From assembly GCA_030682795.1 (NCBI GenBank), contig JAUXNJ010000042.1, positions 57,655-121,654 on the forward strand: 64,000 nt of DNA, read 5' to 3'. This document shows, in pieces, positions 43,144 through 50,931 of the stretch. Under the pieces are notes generated by a model, which made no database searches, was not told where the DNA came from, and was given only the letters and a program-made list of their open reading frames with translations. The stretch comes from Sphingobacteriaceae bacterium. Its GTDB lineage: Bacteria > Bacteroidota > Bacteroidia > UBA7662. The first letter of the stretch is position 1; every line of letters begins with the position of its first letter. Position numbers and translations under genes: made by a program.

Positions 43144-44580
43144 ATGAGAAATTCAATCATTTGCCTGTCTCTGTTTACGTGTTTATCCTTGCATACCTTA
43201 GCGCAAGATACCCTTTCTTTGGGCGTTTTTTCAGGCTCGGGTTCTACCAATGTATTGTTGTCGACTAGTACTACCACCAACAGATATTCCAGAACGATTT
43301 CTTTGTACTCAGCCGCAGAAATTAACGCCGCTGGAGGCTTGGCTGGTAGTATCACCAGTTTGGCATGGGATAAAAGTGGCACGGGCGAATACACCACCAA
43401 TGACGCCTACATCAAGGTTTTTTTGAAAAACGTTACTGATACCATATGGTCTGTTGTGCCAATTTGGGATACAGTAGCCAACGGAGCCACTCAAGTATTT
43501 ACCTCTTCAACTTATAGTATTCCAACAGGTACTGGCTGGAAATATGTCCCCTTTACAACCCCGTTTGTATGGGATGGTACCTCTGCTATTGCGGTGATGG
43601 TGGAATGGGACCGTGCCAGTGCGCCAACAGGTGCTATCAATTGGGGCAGGTCTACCACTACATCGGCGAACGCCACTCGTGTAGGAAGTGCAAGTTTATC
43701 TGCTTTGGTCTTACTAATTAATAGCAACCGTCCTTTGGTACAGTTTGTCATCAATTCTAGTCCTCCTGTAGCCGTTACTGCTGTACAAACCGGTACCCAA
43801 GGCAATGTGCCAGCAGCCATCACAACCAATGGCGGAACGTTGCAAATGCAAGCTGCTGTTTTACCTGCCAATGCCAACCAGACCGTATCCTGGTCGCTTA
43901 CGCCTGGCACGGGTGATGCCAGCATTTCGCCAACAGGCCTGGTAACAGCCATTGCCAATGGTACGGTTTGGGCCAAGGCAACCTCTACGCAAGACACTAC
44001 CATCCAAGATTCTTTGCAAATTACTATTACGAACCAAATTGTAATCGTTACCAGTGTGGTAGTGAGCACCCAAGGGGGAGTTCCGGCAGTCATAAATGTA
44101 CCCAGTGGTACTTTACAAATGTCGGCAGCAGTATTGCCAGCAGCCGCCAATCAAGCGGTTAACTGGCGTGTGGTGCCTGGAACAGGAACAGCACAAATTG
44201 ATGCCAATGGCTTGTTAACAGCACTTTCTAACGGTACGGTTTCAGTACGTGCCGCGGCACAAGCCGATACCTTTATTTTTGGATCTTTGGAAGTAAATAT
44301 TACCAACCAACAGTCTAGCGTTTCTGAACAATTTCAAAAGGCGTTGACCATTTATCCTAATCCGGTTACGGCAGGACAATTAACGATTTCGTTTGAGGCA
44401 AGTCAGTGGGGTGGAATGGCGGAGGTGGTTGTGTACGACTTATCAGGTCGTAAGGTACACGCCGCTTCTATGACCAATGAGCAGCTTACCTTAGACTTGG
44501 GGCACTTGGCCAGAGGTACTTACAGGCTTACGATACGGGGGGCAGAAAAGCGTGCCGACCGGATGTTTGTGATTCAATGA
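43144..44580 (+). CDS. T9SS-secreted protein with two BIG2-like repeats
   Basis: The protein has 478 residues from ATG 43144. A signal peptide (MRNSIICLSLFTCLSLHTLAQ, cut after the Gln) leads to a beta-rich domain of about 190 residues, then two copies of a BIG2-like bacterial Ig domain (about residues 220-305 and 305-390; compare ANQTVSWSLTPGTGDASISP with ANQAVNWRVVPGTGTAQIDA) and a type A T9SS sorting domain (LTIYPNPVTAGQLTISF to the end). It would be exported by type IX secretion and held on or released from the cell surface. Ligand unknown. Confidence 0.9.
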   Translation: MRNSIICLSLFTCLSLHTLAQDTLSLGVFSGSGSTNVLLSTSTTTNRYSRTISLYSAAEINAAGGLAGSITSLAWDKSGTGEYTTNDAYIKVFLKNVTDTIWSVVPIWDTVANGATQVFTSSTYSIPTGTGWKYVPFTTPFVWDGTSAIAVMVEWDRASAPTGAINWGRSTTTSANATRVGSASLSALVLLINSNRPLVQFVINSSPPVAVTAVQTGTQGNVPAAITTNGGTLQMQAAVLPANANQTVSWSLTPGTGDASISPTGLVTAIANGTVWAKATSTQDTTIQDSLQITITNQIVIVTSVVVSTQGGVPAVINVPSGTLQMSAAVLPAAANQAVNWRVVPGTGTAQIDANGLLTALSNGTVSVRAAAQADTFIFGSLEVNITNQQSSVSEQFQKALTIYPNPVTAGQLTISFEASQWGGMAEVVVYDLSGRKVHAASMTNEQLTLDLGHLARGTYRLTIRGAEKRADRMFVIQ

Positions 44581-44612
44581 TGGAATGCTGAGTTTTTTTA
44601 GCTGCATCTGCG

Positions 44613-44620
44613 TACCTTTG
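44613..44620 (+). promoter_or_regulatory. -7 box (TACCTTTG) of lysA
   Basis: Exact TAnnTTTG match ending 20 bases before ATG 44640. Confidence 0.55.
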
Positions 44621-44639
44621 CACCTTCAAAAACAATTCC

Positions 44640-45872
44640 ATGGATATTAAAAGAGGCAAAATGACGTTCGGAGGCGCTGTGCTGACCGAGCTGGCAAATG
44701 AGTTTGGAACACCTTTGTATGTGTACGATGGTGACAAAATCAAACGCCAGTATAAACGTCTGCAAGCCGCTTTCCAAGGTATTGAAACCCGCTTTTTGTA
44801 TGCCTGCAAGGCGCTCAACAACATCAATGTGATGCGTTTGCTGCTGAAAGAGGGGGCCGGACTGGATGCCGTTTCGATCAACGAAGTGGAAATTGGTTTG
44901 ATTGCTGGTTTTCAGCCGCAAGACATCCTCTTTACCCCCAACTGCGTTTCGATGCAGGAGTACGAGCGGGCGGTGGAGCTGGGCGTGCGCATCAACATCG
45001 ACAACATCAGCATCCTCGAGCAGTTTGGCGACCGTTTTGGCAACAGCGTGCCCGTTTGTGTACGCCTCAATCCGCACATCATGGCGGGAGGCAATGTGAA
45101 CATCAGCACCGGCCACATCGACAGTAAATTTGGCATCAGCATCCACCAATTGCGGCATTTAACGCGTGTGGTGAAGTCGCACAACATCAAAATCAACGGG
45201 CTGCACATGCATACCGGTTCCGACATCCTCGATGCCGAGGTGTTTTTGCGCGGTGCTGAGCTACTGTTTGATGCCGCAGAGCATTTTCCCGATTTGGAGT
45301 ACCTCGACTTTGGTTCGGGCTTCAAGGTAGGTTACAAAGAAGGCGACGTAACCACCGACATTGAGGCATTGGGTGCAGCCATCAGCAAGCGTTTTGCACA
45401 ATTTTGCAAGGATTATGGTCGCGAGCTCACCCTCATGTTTGAGCCAGGCAAGTTTTTGGTGAGTGAAGCAGGAGTGTTACTAGTGAAAGTGAGCGTGGTA
45501 AAACAAACCACCGCCACGGTCTTTGCCGGGGTTGACTCCGGTCAAAACCACCTCATCCGCCCCATGTTCTACAACGCACACCACGATATTGTGAACGTTT
45601 CGAACCCGGAAGGCACCACCCGCATCTACACCATTGTGGGCAATATTTGCGAAACCGATACCTTTGGTTACGACCGCAAACTCACCGAAGTGCGCGAGGG
45701 TGATGTGCTGGCCATTAAAAACGCCGGTGCCTATGGCTTTACCATGAGCAACAACTACAACGCCCGTTTCCGTCCCGCCGAAGTGCTGCTCCTCGACGGC
45801 AAGCCGCACCTCATCCGCAAGCGCGAAACGCTGGAGGATATTACCAGGAACCAGGTGATGGTGGAGTTGTAA
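44640..45872 (+). CDS. lysA: diaminopimelate decarboxylase
   Basis: The 410-residue protein has the PLP-binding Lys in FLYACKALNNINVMR (about residue 57), GLHMHTGSD (about 186) and the EPGKFLV segment near 266. It is the last enzyme of the lysine pathway. Its final 18 codons (45819-45872) are repeated at 47905-47958 on the other side of two T9SS genes. Confidence 0.95.
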   Translation: MDIKRGKMTFGGAVLTELANEFGTPLYVYDGDKIKRQYKRLQAAFQGIETRFLYACKALNNINVMRLLLKEGAGLDAVSINEVEIGLIAGFQPQDILFTPNCVSMQEYERAVELGVRINIDNISILEQFGDRFGNSVPVCVRLNPHIMAGGNVNISTGHIDSKFGISIHQLRHLTRVVKSHNIKINGLHMHTGSDILDAEVFLRGAELLFDAAEHFPDLEYLDFGSGFKVGYKEGDVTTDIEALGAAISKRFAQFCKDYGRELTLMFEPGKFLVSEAGVLLVKVSVVKQTTATVFAGVDSGQNHLIRPMFYNAHHDIVNVSNPEGTTRIYTIVGNICETDTFGYDRKLTEVREGDVLAIKNAGAYGFTMSNNYNARFRPAEVLLLDGKPHLIRKRETLEDITRNQVMVEL

Positions 45873-45921
45873 GCAGAAATTAAGCTTGACGGAAGCGTGA
45901 TACAGTGAGTAGTAGTGCAGC

Positions 45922-47433
45922 CTACCGTTTCACAAACCTAGCCCAAGCCGATTGCTGGCCATTTTGGATGCGTAATAGGTACATGCCAGCGGGTAGGTGG
46001 GAGAGTTGTAGCTGAATGTCGGCATGTGCAGCCTGCTGTTCGCTATGCACCGTGCGGCCTTGCATATCGCTTATTTGCAGTTGCAATTGGCCCTGTTCAA
46101 AGTTGCTTTCGATCTTGAGCTCATCAACAACTGGATTGGGATATATTTTTAAGGCGATGTTGGCTTGCAAATGCTCTTGTACGCTAACAGCCTGCATGCA
46201 GCCGGGTTGTATACAACCGTTGCTGTCGGTTTTGACAAGGTAGGATGATTTAAAGGTGTTAATGCTTGTGTTGCTACCTGCAATGGCAAACCCACCATCG
46301 AATGTTTTCACCACGTGCCGCCCTTCTTCTGAAAGTAGTCCCCCATAATTGCTGTAGCCTAACGATTGCCCACTCTCACTAAACCTAAAAAGGAGCATTT
46401 GGCGGGTGTCATTTTCTCTAAAAATCCAGTCACCTGCTGCCCAAATTTCGTCATCTTTTAGTACAATAGAGCTGATACTTCCTCCTCGCGGAAACCCGTT
46501 TCTCCATGTCCATAAGGTATCGCCCTGCGCATTGGTACTGACTAAATAGGGCACATTGCGCCATAGATTGTTGTTAGGTTCATAATGCCCCGTGATGCCG
46601 CCAAAAATGTAACCGCCATCGGGTTTTTCCACAACATCATATCCATAGCCAAAATAACTTTCTTGACCAAAATATTTGAGCCATTGTGTTTGTCCTAAAG
46701 AATCAAGTTTCCAAAGGAAAGCTGATGGGCCATTGCTGGCAAAATTGGAGGTACTAAAGCCAGTCACAATAAAGCCTTCATCTGAAGTTGGTTTTACCGC
46801 CCACGCTACATCTACTTGAGGGCCGCCAAAGCTTCTGTTCCATAAGGGATTACCTAAACTATCAAATCGAACCACCAGTACATTCGTTTGATTACCTGAG
46901 TTTACATCCACTACACCGCCGCAAACAACAAATCCGTTGTTAGCGGCTTGGCAAATCCCCATGCCAAATTCTTCATCCTGAACTCCACCATAGTGCCAAG
47001 TGCTTATGGAGTCGCCATTTAAATCTAACTTCCGAACCACGAGCTGAAAACTTGAGCCATAATCAATGCTTGAGCCTGTAAAAACCAATACTGAATCATT
47101 GTGTAAGATGCCGTCTGTAATTTCGGTCAATCCTCCTGGGTTTCCAATGGTTTTTGAGTATTGTGATGTGCCAGTTTTGTCAGTTTTGATGATGAAGGCA
47201 CGAAAATCTGCTATTCCGATATCTTGTACGCCTGCAAGTACAAAACCACTATCGTTGGTTTGAATGAGTGTTTGAACGGTTTCACTAAACCCTAAGGGAT
47301 AGATACGTTCAAACACATTTTGTTGTGCTGAAATAGTTTGAGTTGATAAGATGCACACCAGCAATAAAAAGCCTTTCAGCCCGCACCAAGGCGAGCTGAA
47401 AGGGGATGTGAGGAGTGATTTAATTAAATGCAT
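45922..47433 (-). CDS. T9SS-secreted repeat protein
   Basis: The 503-residue protein has a signal peptide (about residues 1-36, ending TISAQ) and a run of beta-propeller-like repeats of the pattern TNDSGFVLAGVQD, SDEGFIVTGFST, PDGGYIFGGIT, FDGGFAIAGSNT. It ends with a type A sorting domain (LKIYPNPVVDELKIES, C-terminal YLLRIQNGQQSAWARFVKR). Such proteins look like adhesins or surface scaffolds; the role is unknown. It lies head-on to lysA, 49 bases from its stop. Confidence 0.88.
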   Translation of the reverse strand: MHLIKSLLTSPFSSPWCGLKGFLLLVCILSTQTISAQQNVFERIYPLGFSETVQTLIQTNDSGFVLAGVQDIGIADFRAFIIKTDKTGTSQYSKTIGNPGGLTEITDGILHNDSVLVFTGSSIDYGSSFQLVVRKLDLNGDSISTWHYGGVQDEEFGMGICQAANNGFVVCGGVVDVNSGNQTNVLVVRFDSLGNPLWNRSFGGPQVDVAWAVKPTSDEGFIVTGFSTSNFASNGPSAFLWKLDSLGQTQWLKYFGQESYFGYGYDVVEKPDGGYIFGGITGHYEPNNNLWRNVPYLVSTNAQGDTLWTWRNGFPRGGSISSIVLKDDEIWAAGDWIFRENDTRQMLLFRFSESGQSLGYSNYGGLLSEEGRHVVKTFDGGFAIAGSNTSINTFKSSYLVKTDSNGCIQPGCMQAVSVQEHLQANIALKIYPNPVVDELKIESNFEQGQLQLQISDMQGRTVHSEQQAAHADIQLQLSHLPAGMYLLRIQNGQQSAWARFVKR

Positions 47434-47807
47434 TATTGCGTGATCATAATTTTACCTGAGCTTATGGTTTCATTCGATTTGATCAAACGGTATTGATACA
47501 AGCCGCTGGGCCAGTTGGCAGTGTTGAGCATATAAATTTCACCGGTTGGTTTAATTTCAATCTGTTGAATCATTTGGCCTTGTGCATTGTAAATCAATAA
47601 GGTTGAAACTTCATGCCAGCCTGTCATCTTAAAGTTTACAAAGTCCTTAGCAGGGTTTGGATAGGCCTTCAAGTTAGTTGAATTCAAACCCTTAGATTTG
47701 GTTGGCAGTTTACCTGCTTTTCTAAATTCACCATCCATTGGAATGGCACTTGGAAACTCATGGTTTTTGTAGAACTTCAAGATGTTTTTGGCTTTTGCAG
47801 CGTTCAT
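47433..47807 (-). pseudogene. T9SS sorting-domain remnant
   Basis: The frame of 124 residues from ATG 47807 has no signal peptide and consists mainly of a type A T9SS sorting domain (LKAYPNPAKDFVNFKMTGW to ISSGKIMITQ). A stop codon TAG lies about 5 codons upstream in frame. It overlaps the T9SS gene start at 47433 by one base (TAATG). It is probably the 3-prime remnant of a larger secreted protein, though a small independent protein is not excluded. Confidence 0.65.
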
Positions 47808-47810
47808 CAC

Positions 47811-48132
47811 TTTCAGCTAACGTAAACTTAAGAATAATATTTCAACCAGTACTTAAATCTCGGTTTTGTTTTGCAAATAGCTCGTTTATGGTCAATGGAG
47901 ACTAAAGCGCGAAACGCTGGAGGACATTACGAGGAACCAGGTGCTGGTGGAGCTATAGCCTTTCAGTACTGAAACTCCGACTGTCGTTGGTGCGTTTTAT
48001 TAGCATCTATATGCACAATGCCTGCTGCGTCCTTTTAGGGAAGTTGCAGGCATTTCTGTTTCAAAGGCATTTTTTTTCATTCAGCTGTAACATCTACCCC
48101 GCGGCTTGCTCTAAACCCGCAAAATATGTTCT
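47811..48132. other. intergenic region with a lysA fragment
   Basis: This 322-base gap holds the 54-base lysA tail copy at 47905-47958 and otherwise nothing I can name. The following genes start on the plus strand at 48133. Confidence 0.5.
47905..47958 (+). pseudogene. truncated copy of the lysA 3-prime end
   Basis: The 54 bases repeat the last 18 codons of lysA (45819-45872) with 6 differences (48 of 54 identical). Translation is KRETLEDITRNQVLVEL-stop against KRETLEDITRNQVMVEL-stop: the changes are synonymous, a Met-to-Leu and a TAA-to-TAG. It is far too short to function. Confidence 0.85.
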
Positions 48133-48960
48133 ATGAAAAAGATGCTTTTACTTTTGCTCGCCCTGTTGCCACTTCAAAGTTTGGCCAGCCAGCCCTTCAG
48201 CGTTCAAACCTATGGCAGCAGCGGCAGTGCCATCCTGCTTATTCCAGGTTATGCTTCTTCGCCGGAGGTTTGGACTTCCACCATCGGCGCCTTGGAGCAA
48301 AACCACCGCTTGTATGTTTTGCACTTCGCAGGTTTTGCGGGAAAGCCCGCGGCCGAGCAGCCTAGCTTTGAACATTGGGCCCAAACGGTAGCGGCTTGGC
48401 TCGACATCCTGCCAGAAAAGCACTTCAGCATCATTGGACACAGCATGGGTGGGGTAATGGCCCTGTGGCTGGCAGCCGAACTGCCTCAAAAGGTGCAAAA
48501 AGTGGTGGTGGTAGATGCTTTGCCTTGTTTGGCGGCTTTCAGCAATCCCGCTTTTAAGGCCGATCCTGACTTTTCTTGCGCGGCCAGCATTGCGCAAATG
48601 ACCTCCTTGAGCGACTCGGCCTTTCGGTCCATGCAAGTGCAAGGGGCGCCGTGGCTGGTAAATGACACCGCTTGGCAGCAGCGCCTGATGCAATGGAGTC
48701 TGCTGAGCGATAGAACCACCTTGGCAGCGGTGTATTGCAGTTTTATGCAAACCGATTTGCGTCCCAAATTGCCCCAAATCAAGGCTCAGGTGCTGGTTCA
48801 GTTGGAAGCTCCTTTTATTGGCTACCAAAGCGCCATTGCCGGGCAATATGCAGGGTTGAAGGGGGCGGAGCTTGCGTATGCACCTAAAGGACTCCATTTT
48901 GTGATGATCGATGCCGCCGATTGGTATTTCGAAAGTCTTACCGCATTTTTGACCCGATGA
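48133..48960 (+). CDS. alpha/beta hydrolase, exported
   Basis: The 275-residue protein has a signal peptide (MKKMLLLLLALLPLQSLAS) and the alpha/beta-hydrolase fold: GHSMGGVMALWLA with the nucleophile Ser near residue 102, and a C-terminal His in KGLHFVMIDA. It overlaps the sigma factor start by ATGA, which ties it to a sigma factor operon. The substrate is unknown. Confidence 0.9.
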   Translation: MKKMLLLLLALLPLQSLASQPFSVQTYGSSGSAILLIPGYASSPEVWTSTIGALEQNHRLYVLHFAGFAGKPAAEQPSFEHWAQTVAAWLDILPEKHFSIIGHSMGGVMALWLAAELPQKVQKVVVVDALPCLAAFSNPAFKADPDFSCAASIAQMTSLSDSAFRSMQVQGAPWLVNDTAWQQRLMQWSLLSDRTTLAAVYCSFMQTDLRPKLPQIKAQVLVQLEAPFIGYQSAIAGQYAGLKGAELAYAPKGLHFVMIDAADWYFESLTAFLTR

Positions 48961-49436
48961 CCTCCTTCCAACAACTTTACGAAACTTTTTGGCCACGCAT
49001 TTATCGTTTGTGCTTGGCCTACGTAGGGGAGCGCGAATGGGCACGGGATGTTTGTCAGGAATGTTTTGAAATCGCCTGGCGGCAACGTGACCAGTTCAGA
49101 GAAGAAGCCCAAATGAGCAGCTGGATGTTTCGAATAGCGGTGAATTTATGTCTACGACAGCTCAAACGCGCTCAAAAGCAAGCCGGCTGGGAGGCGGAAC
49201 ACCACGAACGGCAGCAAGTACAGGGCGAAAGGCAGGTGGACCTTGAATTACAGTTATTCAAAGCCATCAACCAACTGCCTGAAATCGACCGCCTGCTCAT
49301 TTCGCTGCAACTCGAGCAGGTGCCGCAGCAGCAAATCGCCGAAATGCTCGACCTCTCGCACGCCAATGTGCGCGTGCGCATTCACCGCATCAAAGAGCAA
49401 CTCACCACTTTATTAGCCCCACAACAAATTGACTAA
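48957..49436 (+). CDS. ECF RNA polymerase sigma factor
   Basis: The protein has 159 residues from ATG 48957, which overlaps the hydrolase stop (ATGA). It has region 2 (YETFWPRIYRLCLAYVGERE ... DVCQECFEIAWRQRDQF) and region 4 (LPEIDRLLISLQLEQVPQQQ, then IAEMLDLSHANVRVRIHRIK). The membrane protein next to it may be its anti-sigma factor. Confidence 0.93.
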   Translation: MTSFQQLYETFWPRIYRLCLAYVGEREWARDVCQECFEIAWRQRDQFREEAQMSSWMFRIAVNLCLRQLKRAQKQAGWEAEHHERQQVQGERQVDLELQLFKAINQLPEIDRLLISLQLEQVPQQQIAEMLDLSHANVRVRIHRIKEQLTTLLAPQQID

Positions 49437-49437
49437 G

Positions 49438-50016
49438 ATGAACCTCGACCAACTTTGGCAAAATACCAACGAAAAGGCACCCGACTGGCAGGCCTTCGCC
49501 AGGCAGATGGCTGCGTTGGAAATCAAAAAACGCAACGAAAAAAACAGACTTAATTTTTTGCTGCTCAGCACCATGGCTTTTGTAGGCTTCATCGCCTTTG
49601 CTTACTGGCCATTGGCTTGGACCACCCTGATTGGCATCGTGCTCACTGAACTCAGCATGCTACTTTATTTGTGGCAGTACAATCGACACACCACCGTACG
49701 CAACATCACAACCGAAACTTCGAATGCCCGCGTATATTTGGAGTGGTTGTACCAAGACCGCAAACGGCAGCGCTACCTGGGTCGCCAACTCATGTCGGCC
49801 TATTTTCTGTTGCTCAGCACCGGCGTACTGGTGTACATGTGGGAATTTGTGCAGCGCATGCCAGGATTTTATGGCTGGCTGGCGTATGGCATTACTTTGG
49901 GCTGGTTTGCCCTCAACTGGTTCGTATTCCGTCCCCGCATCATCCAGAAAAGAGAAGCGACCCTCAACGATTTGATTCAGCAATTGGAGCGCTTGCAGCA
50001 GCAGTTAGCGGAGTAA
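49438..50016 (+). CDS. membrane protein, possible anti-sigma partner
   Basis: The protein has 192 residues from ATG 49438, one base after the sigma factor stop. About four membrane segments are visible (residues near 37-53, 57-76, 119-137, 142-160), with a basic soluble N-terminus and a C-terminal coil (LNDLIQQLERLQQQLAE). No zinc-binding anti-sigma motif is seen. Its place after an ECF sigma gene suggests regulation, but no family is recognised. Confidence 0.75.
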   Translation: MNLDQLWQNTNEKAPDWQAFARQMAALEIKKRNEKNRLNFLLLSTMAFVGFIAFAYWPLAWTTLIGIVLTELSMLLYLWQYNRHTTVRNITTETSNARVYLEWLYQDRKRQRYLGRQLMSAYFLLLSTGVLVYMWEFVQRMPGFYGWLAYGITLGWFALNWFVFRPRIIQKREATLNDLIQQLERLQQQLAE

Positions 50017-50145
50017 GGGGTATAAAAACGATGTAAAGGCCATACTCGGTGGGATTAGGTAAAATGCCGCTTTAAAACGCTCATGTCTTTCTATGAAACA
50101 TTCGTGGATAACGATTCGATATCACAAGTAAAAATATAAATAGAA

Positions 50146-50553
50146 CTAGTCTTTCATAAAAGGGCCTTCTATTAGCCTTGTAACTACCTCAATCAAGTCC
50201 TTGGTTTGTGGAAAGAGCTTGGTTACGCTCTCTTCATCAAAATCGAAAAAGTCATTGTAGTCACCTTTTTGCCGTTTATCAAATAATTCAGAGAACAAAC
50301 GGCCGTGGGTTGCATCTATGATCTCAGCTTTTATAAAGTGTTCGCCAAATTTTTGCCGGATTCCTGTGTGGCTATGGGCGTTGATTTTGTGCTTTGCCAA
50401 TAAAGCTGAAACCGCATAAAATGCCGCATAATAAAGGCGGTTCATAGCTGTATTCCAATACTTGAGAGTAATTAGGTTTTCTACTTCGTTGAGGGTTTCA
50501 AAGGCACGCTTCAAACGATAATTCACATAATCGTCAGGTGAAATCGTGCTCAT
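50146..50553 (-). CDS. HEPN domain protein
   Basis: The protein has 135 residues from ATG 50553, which overlaps the nucleotidyltransferase stop (ATGA). It has the HEPN fold core (WNTAMNRLYYAAFYAVSALL and HSHTGIRQKFGEHFIKAEII) seen in MNT-HEPN pairs. Some HEPN proteins are RNases; no strong RNase RxxxxH motif is visible, so activity is uncertain. Confidence 0.9.
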   Translation of the reverse strand: MSTISPDDYVNYRLKRAFETLNEVENLITLKYWNTAMNRLYYAAFYAVSALLAKHKINAHSHTGIRQKFGEHFIKAEIIDATHGRLFSELFDKRQKGDYNDFFDFDEESVTKLFPQTKDLIEVVTRLIEGPFMKD

Positions 50554-50867
50554 AAGGCTATGGCATGCTGCATTACATTTTCGTAAAAAGGCGTAATGCA
50601 GTATTTGTTTTGCCATTCCTTGCTCGAATAGACCATTGGGCTGATTACAATGCCTTGGGCAACTTCTAAGTCGTAAAGCGCATGTAAAATTTGTTGCTCT
50701 TCCTCGAGACTGAGCACATCTTGTTCCATCAAAACAAGTACATCCCAATCTGAATCTACCAAAGCCTTACCAGTGGCTCTTGAGCCAAACAAAAAAACCT
50801 GTGCTTTGGGAGCAAGCGCGGCCACAGTATGTTTTATTTCGGTAAGAAGTTGCTTGTCGGTGAGCAT
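50550..50867 (-). CDS. MNT minimal nucleotidyltransferase
   Basis: The protein has 105 residues from ATG 50867; a TTG two codons upstream is less likely. It carries the nucleotidyltransferase motif FGSRATGKALVDSDWDVLV (GSx10DxD-type). MNT enzymes can add AMP groups to the paired HEPN protein and so neutralise it. The -7 box lies only three bases before the ATG. Confidence 0.92.
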   Translation of the reverse strand: MLTDKQLLTEIKHTVAALAPKAQVFLFGSRATGKALVDSDWDVLVLMEQDVLSLEEEQQILHALYDLEVAQGIVISPMVYSSKEWQNKYCITPFYENVMQHAIAL

Positions 50868-50870
50868 AAC

Positions 50871-50878
50871 CAAATATA
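50871..50878 (-). promoter_or_regulatory. -7 box (TATATTTG) of the MNT-HEPN pair
   Basis: Exact TAnnTTTG match on the minus strand, three bases from ATG 50867, suggesting a leaderless transcript. Confidence 0.5.
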
Positions 50879-50931
50879 ATCAATAGCTGAGAAATTACAA
50901 AACCAGCGCCCCTGCTTTTTGTTTCTCTGGT

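Noticed and set aside
48148..49044. 298-codon frame antisense to the hydrolase
   Set aside because: It covers the reverse of a well-supported gene and shows no domain.
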